Source of the DNA: Nocardia macrotermitis
Lineage (GTDB): Bacteria > Actinomycetota > Actinomycetes > Mycobacteriales > Mycobacteriaceae
Direction: 5' to 3'
Assembly (NCBI RefSeq): GCF_009604405.1
Contig: NZ_WEGK01000007.1
Coordinates: 248,001-312,000, forward strand
DNA: 64,000 bases
Part shown: in pieces, positions 51,095 to 60,724 of the stretch
How the letters are laid out: each line of letters starts with the position of its first letter
Position numbering within the stretch: the first letter of the stretch is position 1
Notes under the pieces: generated by a model
Databases searched by the model: none
The model's input: only the letters and a program-made list of their open reading frames with translations
Told to the model about the DNA's origin: nothing
Made by a program: the position numbers and the translations under genes

Positions 51095-51894
51095 TTGACG
51101 CCGCCGAACCGACGGTCGCGCTTGGCGTAATCCAGGCAGGCGGCCCACAGGTCGCGGCGGTCGAAATCGGGGAAAAGCGTGTTCTGGTAAACGAATTCGG
51201 CGTAGGCCGACTGCCAGATCAGGAAGTTCGAACTGCGCAGCTCGCCCGAGGGGCGCAGGAACAGATCCACATCCGGCATATCGGGTTCATCGAGATACTT
51301 CGCGAAACTGGCCTCGCTGATCCGCTCCGGATCCAGCTCCCCCGCCGCCGCCCGACGCGCGATTTCCCTTGCCGCATCGACGATTTCGGCGCGGCCACCG
51401 TAGTTCACGCACATGGTCAGCGTCATCACCGTGTTGTCCTTGGTGAGTTCCTGCGCGACCTCCAATTCCTTGATCACGCTGCGCCACAAGCGCGGTCGCC
51501 GTCCGGCCCAGCGCACCCGCACCCCCATCTCGTGCATCTCGTCGCGACGTCGGCGGATCACGTCGCGGTTGAACCCCATCAGGAAGCGCACCTCCTCGGG
51601 GCTGCGCCGCCAGTTCTCGGTCGAGAAGGCGTAGGCCGACAGCCATTTCACGCCGATCTCGATGCAGCCCTCGACGGTGTCCATCAGCACGGCCTCGCCG
51701 CGCTCGTGCCCGGCGGTGCGCGGCAGGCCGCGGTCCTGCGCCCAGCGGCCGTTGCCGTCCATCACCAGCGCCACGTGGCGGGGCACGAATTCGGCCGGGA
51801 TCTGCGGCGGCCGCTCCCCCGAGGGATGCGGCGACGGCGGGCGAATCGTGCGGGTGGCGGGCGCGTCAGCGTTCTGGGTGCGATTACCGATCAC
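51091..51894 (-). CDS. uppS: Long-chain polyprenyl diphosphate synthase
   Basis: A 267-aa cis-prenyltransferase. The active-site motif is HVALVMDGNGRWA with Asp46. Later SAYAFSTENWRRSPEEV and SGELRSSNFLIWQSAYAE are family signatures. The position matches M. tuberculosis Rv2361c, which makes decaprenyl diphosphate, the carrier for cell-wall arabinogalactan. It should be essential. Confidence 0.95.
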   Translation of the reverse strand: MIGNRTQNADAPATRTIRPPSPHPSGERPPQIPAEFVPRHVALVMDGNGRWAQDRGLPRTAGHERGEAVLMDTVEGCIEIGVKWLSAYAFSTENWRRSPEEVRFLMGFNRDVIRRRRDEMHEMGVRVRWAGRRPRLWRSVIKELEVAQELTKDNTVMTLTMCVNYGGRAEIVDAAREIARRAAAGELDPERISEASFAKYLDEPDMPDVDLFLRPSGELRSSNFLIWQSAYAEFVYQNTLFPDFDRRDLWAACLDYAKRDRRFGGVK

Positions 51895-51960
51895 GCCCCC
51901 ATCCTGCCCGATGCCCTCCCGCGATTCCGAACGCCTGGGGAATTTCGCATTCCGCCCGGC

Positions 51961-54105
51961 TCACCAGGTGCGGCTGGGGCGGCCGTTCTCCAGGTGGCCG
52001 GTGAAGCGGCGGGACCAAGTGGCCGGGTCGGTGCCGGTCAGGGTGAGGTCGTACCAGCCGTCGGAGGCCGGGACCGGGATCTCGTGCGTCGCGTCCGGCG
52101 GCACGGTGATGCGGTCGGTCTCTCCGATGAGAAAGGCCAGCGGGGTCGATGCCGTATTCCGCACGCTCACCACCAGCGCCGGTTCCTCGGCCGTGCCGCG
52201 CAACGCCGCCGACACCACGACCTCCTCGGCCCCACCGGCCGCGCAGAACCGGAACCCGTTCGCCGCGTACGCCTCGAGGTCGTAGTTCCCGGACCAACCG
52301 ATCTCCCGCGACGTCGCCGCACCGGCCCCGACCACGATCTGACTCACCTGCGCCCCACCCTCGGGACGAAAAGCGTACGCCTGGAACGCAATAGCCTCCC
52401 GACCGTGATTGGCCAAATGCACAGTGACACTCTTCCCACTCACCTCGGCCCACACGATCGGCTGATACGGCAGCGGCCGCGCCTTCGCCGATCCCGGATC
52501 CTGATGCGGCACCGACTGTTTCATCGGCGGCGAAGGCATGGGAAGTTTCGATTGCGTCCGATCCGCCTGCGCGCGCAGGGCTTTCGCATCCGGCAGTGAC
52601 GGAATACTGAAATCCGGACTCCGAAAGTCGAAGCAGCTCAGCAGATCTCCGCAGACCGCACGCCGCCACGGCGAAATATTGGGCTCGCGCACCCCGGTCC
52701 ACTGTTCCAGGAAGCGCAGCACCGAAGTGTGGTCGAACACCTGCGAATCGATCCACCCACCGCGACTCCACGGCGATATCACCAGCATCGGCACCCGCGG
52801 ACCGAGCCCGATCGGCGTCAGCGGGCCGTGCGCATCGGCGGCGATCGCGACGCCGGTACCGGTCTGGGCCAGCGGCAACTGCTCCCCCGGCGTCCCGGGC
52901 GGCGCGGTCGGGGGGACGAGATGATCGAACAGGCCGTCGTTCTCGTCGAAATTGATCAGCAGCACCGTCGAACGCCACAGCTCCGGGTCCTCCCACAGCG
53001 CCTGCAACACCCGCTCGACATAAGCCTCGCCATCCACCGGCCGCGCGGCGGGATGTTCGCTGTATCCCTGCGGCGCGACGATCCAGGACACCTGCGGTAG
53101 CGTCTGCGTCCGACATGCCGAAATGAACTGCCGCAGAACGTAATCGACACTCTTACCGTTCTCGTCGGTGGCCAGCGGCCAGCTGCCGGTGACATTGGCC
53201 CGCTCGGCCAGCCGCCGCACCGCGGGGTCCGACGAATTCGCCGCCGCGTGGTATGCCCGGAACAACCACAGCGGATTGTCGCCGAAATCACCGAGGAACA
53301 TCATGTCGGTATCCCCGGCGACGTCATCGGCGTAGACCTGCCAGGACACCCCGGCCTTCTCCAGCCGCTCGGGATAGGTCGTCCAATCGAAGACGGGCCG
53401 GTAATCGGGCGGATTGTCGGTCGCGGACCCACCCTTGCGCCCCTCGGGATCGATGGTTCCGGTCCAGTGATAGAGCCGGTTCGGCGTCGTCGGCCCCTGG
53501 ATCGAACAGAAATAGTGGTCGCACAGCGTGAACGCACCGGCCAGCGCGCGATGGAACGGGATGTCGGCCTCGGTGAAATACCCCATCGTCATCGCCGATT
53601 TGGCCGCCACCCACCCGTCGTACGCACCGCCCGCCCAAGCCCGATGCGTGGAGGCCCAGTCGTGCGGCAGGTCCGTGATGTCCTGCCCGTCCACCAGACG
53701 GGTATCGATCCGGAACGGCAGCCGATAGCCGCTGCCGCTGCCCGAATCAGGCTGTGCCAGAACAGTTCCCGGATGTTTCGGAGCAGTCCGCGGCAACGTG
53801 CTGCCGACTTCGCGCCCCACTCGCGCACCCACCCCACCCGCGTCGGCCCCTCCGGCCGGCGAACGCAGCGCGGTGGGATCGCCGAACCCCCGCACCCCGG
53901 CCATGGTGCCGAAATAGTGGTCGAAGGAACGATTCTCCTGCATGAGAATCACCACGTGCCGCACATCGGCGAGGCTGCCGGGCCGCGGTGCGCTCTGTGC
54001 GCGAGCCTTTCCGACGGGCACTGTGCCACCGATCCCGGCAAGTCCCGCCGCACCCACCATGCCGCCGAGTACCGCGCGACGCGTCGTCCCGGATGTTCGG
54101 TCCAT
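51961..54105 (-). CDS. Tat-exported phosphocholine-type phospholipase C
   Basis: A 714-aa protein. A twin-arginine-like signal (TTRRAVLGGMVGAAGLAGIG) leads into the PLC domain with RHVVILMQENRSFDHYFGTM, the alkaline-phosphatase-like metal loop, and CDHYFCSIQGPTTPNR. The C-terminal domain (about 540-714) is the DUF756 beta-sandwich of secreted PLCs. It probably cleaves phosphatidylcholine or sphingomyelin outside the cell. ATG 54105 is preferred because GGGGGA precedes it; ATG 54120 is an alternative. Confidence 0.9.
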   Translation of the reverse strand: MDRTSGTTRRAVLGGMVGAAGLAGIGGTVPVGKARAQSAPRPGSLADVRHVVILMQENRSFDHYFGTMAGVRGFGDPTALRSPAGGADAGGVGARVGREVGSTLPRTAPKHPGTVLAQPDSGSGSGYRLPFRIDTRLVDGQDITDLPHDWASTHRAWAGGAYDGWVAAKSAMTMGYFTEADIPFHRALAGAFTLCDHYFCSIQGPTTPNRLYHWTGTIDPEGRKGGSATDNPPDYRPVFDWTTYPERLEKAGVSWQVYADDVAGDTDMMFLGDFGDNPLWLFRAYHAAANSSDPAVRRLAERANVTGSWPLATDENGKSVDYVLRQFISACRTQTLPQVSWIVAPQGYSEHPAARPVDGEAYVERVLQALWEDPELWRSTVLLINFDENDGLFDHLVPPTAPPGTPGEQLPLAQTGTGVAIAADAHGPLTPIGLGPRVPMLVISPWSRGGWIDSQVFDHTSVLRFLEQWTGVREPNISPWRRAVCGDLLSCFDFRSPDFSIPSLPDAKALRAQADRTQSKLPMPSPPMKQSVPHQDPGSAKARPLPYQPIVWAEVSGKSVTVHLANHGREAIAFQAYAFRPEGGAQVSQIVVGAGAATSREIGWSGNYDLEAYAANGFRFCAAGGAEEVVVSAALRGTAEEPALVVSVRNTASTPLAFLIGETDRITVPPDATHEIPVPASDGWYDLTLTGTDPATWSRRFTGHLENGRPSRTW

Positions 54106-54444
54106 CGGCTGATCCCCCATATATTCGGTGGACGAGCAGTCCACGCCGACACTCTGGGTGACTCCGGATGACGAAATGCTCGCAGCCGAAAAGGGACTCC
54201 CGGTTACCCCCGCCCGACCGCCCCGATGAATTCGCCCCACCGCTCCGGTGAACGCGACACCGGCCGTTCCGGCTCCTGTTTCCCACAGGTCACGACGGCG
54301 CGCGCGATATCCGGGCGCGACGGCACGCGAACACCCCGGCGATCGTCGAGCAATCGCACCGGCGAATATCGCGGACCGGAAAAACATCCCGACCGGTACT
54401 GCTAGCCTGGCACGATTGTCGTTCGCCCCTCTGGAGTCACCGCT
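54106..54444. other. Gap between phospholipase C and P450 genes
   Basis: These 339 bases separate divergent genes. TAGCCT near 54411 is a plausible -10 for the P450, and CTGGAG at 54431 is the ribosome-binding site before GTG 54445. I see no ORF with coding character. No repeat or palindrome stands out. Confidence 0.4.
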
Positions 54445-55707
54445 GTGAGCACGCCCTCGCCGTCCGGTACGGCCATGCCCGGATTCTGCCCCGTCCAGCA
54501 CGGATCGCCCAACGACTCGAACGAGCCCCGGATCCTTTTGCACACACCGGAATTCGCGGCACACCCGCACGCCGCATACCAGCGGATGCGACGGGAACAC
54601 GGCTCGCTGGTGCCGATCGAACTGTCCCCGGGCGTCCCCGCGACGCTCGTCATCGGCTACCGCACGGCCCTGCGGATCCTCAACGATCCCGAGCACTTCC
54701 CGGCCGACCCACGGCACTGGCAGGACACCGTTCCGCCGGACTGCCCGGTGCGTCCGATGATGCAGTGGTACCCCAACGCGCTGCGCAACGCCGGCACCGT
54801 GCACGCCCGCTACCGGCAGGCATACGTGGCCGCGATCGACGGAATCGACCTGCACGCACTGCATTCCACGGTCGAGGGGATCGCGATCCCGCTGATCAAC
54901 ACGTTCTGCGAGCGGGGTTCGGCGGACCTCCAGTCCGAGTACGCGTTTCCGCTGGTATTCGAGGCGCTGAACCGGATGGTGGGCTGTTCACCGGATATCG
55001 GCGGACGCATCGCCGCCGGGATGGCCGCGCTGTTCGACACCGAGAACGCCGCCTCGGGCATGCAGCACACGGCCGAGGCGATGATGGAGTTGATCGCGTT
55101 GCGGCGCGCGCAGCCCGGCGACGACGTCACCTCCCGGATGGCCCATCACCCGGCGCGACTGGACGACGAGGAGATGCTCTACAACCTGATCAGCTTCTAC
55201 GGCGCGGCCATCGAACCGCAGACCAATCTGATCACCAACACCCTGCTGCTGATGCTCACCGACGACCGGTTCGGCGGCGGCTTCCTCGGCGGCGCCACCT
55301 CCACCCGCGACGCGCTGGACGAGGTGCTGTTCAACGACCCGCCGATGGCGAACTTCTCGATCACCTATCCGCGTCAGCCGATCCTGATCGACAACTCCTG
55401 GCTGCCCGCGCACCAGCCGGTGGTGATCAGCCTGGCCGGATGCAACAACGATCCCTCCATCGCCGGCGGCGACCGCGCGGGCAACCGCTCGCACCTGGCC
55501 TGGAGCGCCGGCCCCCACGCCTGCCCGGCGCGTTCGGTGGCGTACCTGGTCGTGCAGGACGCCATCGATCAACTGCTGGACGCACTGCCCGAACTGCACC
55601 TGGCCGTCGACCGGAACGAATTGTCCTGGCGGCCAGGACCTTTCCACCGCGCGATGACGGCACTACCGGTCACCTTCCCGAAATCTCCCGCGCTGCCCGT
55701 GCACTAG
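54445..55707 (+). CDS. Cytochrome P450 lacking the K-helix ExxR arginine
   Basis: A 420-aa P450. The haem-binding loop is HLAWSAGPHACPARSVAYLV with Cys360. The I-helix region is YGAAIEPQTNLITNTL. In the K helix the usual ExxR is EVLF (Glu293, Phe296), so the arginine is missing; CYP157 proteins of Streptomyces are known to share such loss. The substrate is unknown. GTG 54445 is preceded by CTGGAG. Confidence 0.88.
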   Translation: MSTPSPSGTAMPGFCPVQHGSPNDSNEPRILLHTPEFAAHPHAAYQRMRREHGSLVPIELSPGVPATLVIGYRTALRILNDPEHFPADPRHWQDTVPPDCPVRPMMQWYPNALRNAGTVHARYRQAYVAAIDGIDLHALHSTVEGIAIPLINTFCERGSADLQSEYAFPLVFEALNRMVGCSPDIGGRIAAGMAALFDTENAASGMQHTAEAMMELIALRRAQPGDDVTSRMAHHPARLDDEEMLYNLISFYGAAIEPQTNLITNTLLLMLTDDRFGGGFLGGATSTRDALDEVLFNDPPMANFSITYPRQPILIDNSWLPAHQPVVISLAGCNNDPSIAGGDRAGNRSHLAWSAGPHACPARSVAYLVVQDAIDQLLDALPELHLAVDRNELSWRPGPFHRAMTALPVTFPKSPALPVH

Positions 55708-55750
55708 GAAGTCGCCACACCCACCGATCACAAAACATCCACTCGACACC

Positions 55751-56131
55751 TTTCGCTCCACCCAGTTCCGCCAACCCGTCGAACGCCAACAGCAAAGTTC
55801 GCGGCCCGGCTCGCCGATGAGACGCGTGGCGGGTGCGAGGAACGCGTGCCCGACACGGGGCTCATCGGTGAGACTCCAGAGGCCGCGAACCGCCGGAGCG
55901 GAGCGGAGGCCAAAGACACTGTCGCGGCCCGGCTCGCCGATGAGACGCGTGGCGGGTGCCCGACACGGGTTTCGCTCCACCCAGTTCCGCCAACCCCGTT
56001 GAACGCCAACAACAAAGTTCGCGGCCCGGCTCGCCGGTCGGACGCGTGGCGGGTGCGAGGAACGAGTGCCCGACACGGGGCCGACCGGTGAGCCTCAGGG
56101 GGCCGCGAACCGCCGGAGCGGAGCGGAGGCA
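55751..56131. repeat. Two ~162-bp repeats plus a truncated third copy
   Basis: Copy 1 is 55751-55911 and copy 2 is 55970-56131. A shortened copy of the central part lies at 55921-55969. Each full copy contains a stem: GGCTCGCCGATGAG (55808-55821) with CTCATCGGTGAG (55861-55872), and GGCTCGCCGGTCGG (56028-56041) with CCGACCGGTGAGCC (56081-56094). Three substitutions between copies are matched by substitutions on the other arm, preserving pairing. CGCCGGAGCGGAGCGGAGG ends both copies. The gap 55708-56223 has no supported gene. Confidence 0.85.
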
Positions 56132-56223
56132 AAAAAATCCAGCATCCGCCGAATCTCACGCGTGTAGCTCGTGCTATCGGTTACCGTGAGCGTCGGTTCG
56201 TCCCAGTCTGATTCGGGAGGGCG

Positions 56224-57537
56224 ATGATACTCAACCGGCGTGACCTGCTCCGCAGTGGTGCCCTGGCGGGTGCGGCTCTGGCCGTGCCGAGTCTGGCGGG
56301 CTGCGGGTCGGATTCCGACGCGCTGACCTTCTTCTTCCAGGCCGCACCCGATGAGGCCAAGGTGCGGATGCAGATCATCGAGGCATTCGAGAAGTCGCAT
56401 CCGGAGATCAAGGTCCAGGTGCAGATGGCGGGGCCCGATCCGAATCAGCAGATCCTCACCTACGCGGCGGGCGGCAAGTGCCCGGATGTGGTGATGCAGT
56501 GGGAATCCTATTCGCATCTGGTCGAATTGGGCATTCTGGAGAATCTCGACACGTACCTGAACGCCGATCCGGCCTATGCCGCGCAGCTGCGCAGCGACGG
56601 CGAACCGGCGCTCTACGACCTGTTCCGCTATCGCGGCGGGCAGTACGTGCTGCCCGAGCAGTGGGCGGGAATCTTCTTGTACTACAACAAGAAACTGTTC
56701 GAGGAAGCTGGTGTTGCACCGCCGCCGGGTCGTTGGGAGGATGCCTGGACCTTCGACGAATTCCTTTCCGCCGCAAAGGCTCTGACCAAACGCGACGCTT
56801 CCGGCAAGACCACGCAGTGGGGGTTCGCCGACGCCTGGCCGGTACCGCGCTACTCGGCGGCGATCTTCGGCATGAACAACGGCGGCGAGTGGTTCGTCCC
56901 GCCCACCGATCCGCAGCGCGCCGCGATCGACGGTGACCAGTTCATCGAGGGTTTCCAGTTCTACGCCGATCTCGCGGTACGTCATCGTGTCGCCCCGCGT
57001 TCGACCGATGCCGACGCACTCCCGTCCATCCAGTTGTTCTCCCAGGGCAAGGCCGCGATGGTGCTGACCGGACATTGGCAGTACAGCGCCATGCTCACCG
57101 ACCCCGACCTGGATTTCGACATCACCGTGCTGCCGGTCGGCCCGCACGGTCACGGCGCGAAATCCGATATCGGCACCACGGGCCTGGCCATCTCCGCGAC
57201 CAGCCCGCGCAAGGAATTGGCTTGGGAATTCGTGAAATTCGCGACCGGTCCCGTGGGGCAGCAGGCGGTGGCGAAGTCCGGCCTGTTCGTTCCGGTGCTG
57301 AAGTCGGCACTGCACTCGGAGGATTTCGCCAAGGCGCACAGCAGGATTCGCAATATCGAGGTGCTGACCGGCGGCCCGTCGAACTCGAATCCCATTCCGG
57401 TGACGCCGAATTGGTCGCGAATCGATGACGCCTTCCACCGCGCGTCGGACCGGATCCTGCGCGGCGCGGCCCCGGCCACATACTTCAAAGGCGATGTGAC
57501 CAGGCATATCAACGATCTGCTCGGGCGTTCGCAATGA
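56224..57537 (+). CDS. Sugar ABC transporter substrate-binding lipoprotein
   Basis: A 437-aa solute-binding protein. RR in NRRDLLRSG and the lipobox LAGC with Cys27 indicate a Tat-exported lipoprotein. ALTFFFQAAPDEAKVRMQII and later VMQWESYSHLVEL fit family 1 sugar-binding proteins. GGGAGGGCG precedes ATG 56224. It is co-translated with the permeases (ATGA overlaps). Confidence 0.9.
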   Translation: MILNRRDLLRSGALAGAALAVPSLAGCGSDSDALTFFFQAAPDEAKVRMQIIEAFEKSHPEIKVQVQMAGPDPNQQILTYAAGGKCPDVVMQWESYSHLVELGILENLDTYLNADPAYAAQLRSDGEPALYDLFRYRGGQYVLPEQWAGIFLYYNKKLFEEAGVAPPPGRWEDAWTFDEFLSAAKALTKRDASGKTTQWGFADAWPVPRYSAAIFGMNNGGEWFVPPTDPQRAAIDGDQFIEGFQFYADLAVRHRVAPRSTDADALPSIQLFSQGKAAMVLTGHWQYSAMLTDPDLDFDITVLPVGPHGHGAKSDIGTTGLAISATSPRKELAWEFVKFATGPVGQQAVAKSGLFVPVLKSALHSEDFAKAHSRIRNIEVLTGGPSNSNPIPVTPNWSRIDDAFHRASDRILRGAAPATYFKGDVTRHINDLLGRSQ

Positions 57538-58454
57538 CGGCGATCGACGAGAAATCCGCGCCACCACGACCACAGTCGGCGCTGACCCGCAAGAAGTCCG
57601 CCGCCGGACGCCGGTTCATCGTGCCGAATCTGCTCGCGGTGCTGATCTTCATGCTGATCCCGCTGCTGTTCTCGCTGTATCTGAGTTTCCAGCAGTGGGA
57701 TCTGTTCCATGCCCCGCGATTCGTCGGCGTATCGAACTACCGGCGGTTGTTCACCGGCGATCCGATGTTCTACATCGCCCTGCTCAACACCGTGATCTTC
57801 ACGGTCGCGACGGTGGCGCCGACGATCGTGATCAGCCTCGCGGTCGCCGCCGCGCTGAATGCGAAGGTCAGGGGAATCGGCCTGTTCCGCAGCATCATGT
57901 TCCTGCCGCTGGTGTCCTCGGTCGCCGCGATGGCGGTGGTGTGGAACTACATGTTCGATCCGGAAACCGGCGTGCTCAACAGCGTGCTGGGCTGGTTCGG
58001 CATCGGAGCGGTTCCGTGGCTGATCGATCCGCACTGGGCGTTGGTCTCGCTGTGCATGGTCAGCGTCTGGAAGAGCGTCCCGTTCGCCGCGGCGGTGCTG
58101 CTGGCCGCGATGCAGGGTGTGCCGGAGGATCTGCACGAGGCCGCGCGCATCGATGGCGCGGGTGGTTTCCGGAGGTTCCTGTCGATCACGGTGCCGTTGA
58201 TCCGGCCCGCGCTGGGTTTCGTCTTCGTGATCTCGATCATCAATTCGTTCCAGGCGTTCGATCAGGCGTATGTGCTGACCGGCGGCGCGGGCGGCCCCGA
58301 ATCCGGCACCTACATCTTCGGAATCATGTTGTTCCAGAACGCCTTCCAGTTCGACGACCTCGGCTACGCCTCCGCCCTGGCCTGGGTCCTGTTCGCGATC
58401 CTGCTGGTACTCACCTATCTGCAACTGCGGATGGGACGAAAGGCGGAGCAATGA
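57534..58454 (+). CDS. Sugar ABC transporter permease 1
   Basis: A 306-aa inner-membrane permease of the MalF type. The EAA loop is EDLHEAARIDGAGGFRRFLS near 198-217. Multiple transmembrane spans include IVPNLLAVLIFMLIPLLFSL and VFVISIINSFQAFDQAYVL. The start overlaps the solute-binding gene stop, and the stop overlaps the next permease. Confidence 0.9.
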   Translation: MTAIDEKSAPPRPQSALTRKKSAAGRRFIVPNLLAVLIFMLIPLLFSLYLSFQQWDLFHAPRFVGVSNYRRLFTGDPMFYIALLNTVIFTVATVAPTIVISLAVAAALNAKVRGIGLFRSIMFLPLVSSVAAMAVVWNYMFDPETGVLNSVLGWFGIGAVPWLIDPHWALVSLCMVSVWKSVPFAAAVLLAAMQGVPEDLHEAARIDGAGGFRRFLSITVPLIRPALGFVFVISIINSFQAFDQAYVLTGGAGGPESGTYIFGIMLFQNAFQFDDLGYASALAWVLFAILLVLTYLQLRMGRKAEQ

Positions 58455-59314
58455 CCGGACCCGCGCCCCTGTCCCCAGGCTATCAGCGGATCGTCGCGCA
58501 ACGCAGTGTGCGCGGGTTGCTGGCGTACGTGGTGCTGGTGGTGATGGCGTGGTGTGCGCTGTTCCCGATCCTGTGGGCGCTGTCGGGTTCGCTGAAAAAG
58601 CAAGGGCAGCTGACGAATTCGCTGATTCCGCCGCATCCGCAGTGGTCCAACTATCGCACCGTGTTCGAATACGTGCCGTTCGGCCGGATGTTCCTGAACA
58701 CGGTGATCTACGCGGGCTGTGTCACCGCCGGTCAGGTGTTCTTCTGCTCGCTGGCCGGTTACGCGTTCGCGCGGCTGCCGTTCAGGGGCCGCGACACCCT
58801 GTTCCTCGCCTATCTGGCCACCCTGATGGTGCCGCTGACGGTCACGGTGATCCCGCAGTTCATCCTGATGCGCACCTTCGGCTGGGTGGACACCCCGTGG
58901 GCGATGATCGTGCCCGGCCTGTTCGGCAGCGCGTTCGGCACCTTCCTGATGCGGCAGTTCTTCCTGACGCTGCCCGCCGAACTCGAGGAGGCCGCGATCC
59001 TGGACGGCTGCTCGATCTGGCAGACGTACTGGCGCGTCCTGCTGCCGCACGCGCGCCCGGCGGTGATGGTGCTCGCGGTCCTGACCTGGGTGACGGTCTG
59101 GAACGATTTCCTGTGGCCCCTGGTGATGATCCAACGCACCAGCATCTCCACCCTCAACCTGGGCCTGGTCTGGATGCAGGGCCAGTACACCGCGCACTGG
59201 CCGGTGCTGATGGCCGCCTCGATCCTGATGCTGCTGCCGATGATCGTGATCTACGCCTTCGCCCAGAAGGCTTTCGTGCGCGGCATCGCCACCTCGGGTC
59301 TCGCGGGACGCTGA
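58451..59314 (+). CDS. Sugar ABC transporter permease 2
   Basis: A 287-aa MalG-type permease. The EAA loop is AELEEAAILDGCSIWQTYWR near 177-196. ATG 58451 lies within the preceding stop (ATGA). No ATP-binding gene follows: the next gene is recO on the other strand. A shared ATPase such as MsiK-type, encoded elsewhere, is probably used. Confidence 0.9.
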   Translation: MTGPAPLSPGYQRIVAQRSVRGLLAYVVLVVMAWCALFPILWALSGSLKKQGQLTNSLIPPHPQWSNYRTVFEYVPFGRMFLNTVIYAGCVTAGQVFFCSLAGYAFARLPFRGRDTLFLAYLATLMVPLTVTVIPQFILMRTFGWVDTPWAMIVPGLFGSAFGTFLMRQFFLTLPAELEEAAILDGCSIWQTYWRVLLPHARPAVMVLAVLTWVTVWNDFLWPLVMIQRTSISTLNLGLVWMQGQYTAHWPVLMAASILMLLPMIVIYAFAQKAFVRGIATSGLAGR

Positions 59315-59362
59315 GAAACCGCACCGATCGACGACGACCGGAACCGCGGCAATCCAGCCGGA

Positions 59363-60133
59363 TCAACCCACCCGCGAGGGCTCCGCGGGCGTGTCGTGCG
59401 GCCGGGTGCGTTCGATCAGCGGCAACGTACGCAACTGACGTTCGAGATGCCATTGCAGATGAGCGGCGGTGAGACCGCTGGACTGACGGCGAATGTTCTC
59501 GGGCACGGCGTCGATACCGGACCATTCACCGCGATACAGCGCACTCATCAATTCCAGCACCCCCACCGAAGGCGTGGCCGACCCCGGCGGACGGCAGTGC
59601 ACGCACACCGCACCGCCCGCCGCGACGTGAAACGCGCGATGCGGTCCCGGGGTGGCACACCGCGCACATTCGTCCAACGCCGGTGCCCAACCCGCAAAAC
59701 CCATGGCGCGCAACAGGAATGCGTCCAGGATCAACTCCTGCGGCCGCTGCGCGGCGGCGATCGCACGCAACGCGCCCGCGGTCAGCGTGTGCAGGCGCGG
59801 CGCGGGCGCACGCTCCTCACCGGCCAGCCGTTCGGCCGTCTCCAGGACCGCGCAGGCGGCGGTGTAGCGGCCGTAGTCGGCGACGATATCGGAGGCGAAC
59901 GCCTCCACGGTGTGCACCTGGGTGACGGTGTCGAGGTTGCGCCCGGGATACAACTGCACGTCGACATAGGCGAACGGCTCGAGCCGCGCCCCGAATCTGG
60001 ACCGGGTGCGCCGCGCCCCCTTCGCCACCGCCCGCACCAGCCCGTGCTGACGCGTGAGCAGCGTGACGATGCGATCGGCCTCTCCCAGCTTGTGCTGGCG
60101 AACCACGATCGCCTGGTCCCGATACAACTGCAC
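59363..60133 (-). CDS. recO: DNA repair protein RecO
   Basis: A 256-aa protein. The N-terminal OB-fold starts YRDQAIVVRQHKLGEADRIV, and the zinc cluster has CARC and CVHC. RecO anneals DNA strands and loads RecA in RecFOR repair. GTG 60133 has GGGAGGAT upstream. In M. tuberculosis recO directly follows uppS; here several genes intervene. Confidence 0.94.
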   Translation of the reverse strand: MQLYRDQAIVVRQHKLGEADRIVTLLTRQHGLVRAVAKGARRTRSRFGARLEPFAYVDVQLYPGRNLDTVTQVHTVEAFASDIVADYGRYTAACAVLETAERLAGEERAPAPRLHTLTAGALRAIAAAQRPQELILDAFLLRAMGFAGWAPALDECARCATPGPHRAFHVAAGGAVCVHCRPPGSATPSVGVLELMSALYRGEWSGIDAVPENIRRQSSGLTAAHLQWHLERQLRTLPLIERTRPHDTPAEPSRVG

Positions 60134-60191
60134 GGTCCCATCCTCCCACGCCGCGCCGACGGGTATGCCGAGCCACGCACATCCGCCGGGT

Positions 60192-60596
60192 TCAGACGGG
60201 CCGGTACACGCTCTCGCCGTACACCTGGGCGATGCGCGGCGCGTGAATCGTGCGCAGCAGCAAGGTGGTCCAGCCCCGGCAGGTGCGATCGATCTCGCGG
60301 TCGTCCGCCTCGATCAACATCCGTTCGGGCCCTTGCAGTTCCATCGACACCGCCGGATGCCCGAGCGGAACATCCACCAGCGCCTCGCGATTACCCCACA
60401 CGACGAACCGGCGCCGACTCATCGCGACGGTCCCCTGCTCGATGTTCTCCCAGCTCGAGGACGCGTAATGCAACGGAGTCCGATAACTGCGCCGTGCCAC
60501 CGATCCGTCCACAGGACCGAATACCACGATCCCCTCCCATTCCATATCCGAACGCAGTTGGGGCGGCAACTCTTTCGAGCCGAACGCCCGGGACAT
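60192..60596 (-). CDS. Conserved hypothetical protein between recO and era
   Basis: A 134-aa protein from ATG 60596, with GAGGTG six bases upstream. WEGIVVFGPVDGSVARRSY and then RTCRGWTTLLLRTIHAPRIA are its most distinctive parts. I do not recognise a family. It lies where M. tuberculosis has amiA2 on the other strand, so it is not that gene. Confidence 0.72.
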   Translation of the reverse strand: MSRAFGSKELPPQLRSDMEWEGIVVFGPVDGSVARRSYRTPLHYASSSWENIEQGTVAMSRRRFVVWGNREALVDVPLGHPAVSMELQGPERMLIEADDREIDRTCRGWTTLLLRTIHAPRIAQVYGESVYRPV

Positions 60597-60724
60597 CCAC
60601 TTCACCTCGCCGATCGTAGGTGGGTGCGCATCCGCGCGCAGTGGCCTGATTGCGCCATCCTGCGGAAATGCCGGTACTGGGAAGATCACAATGTGGCCAC
60701 GACAGCGAAACGCGGCCCTGACGC

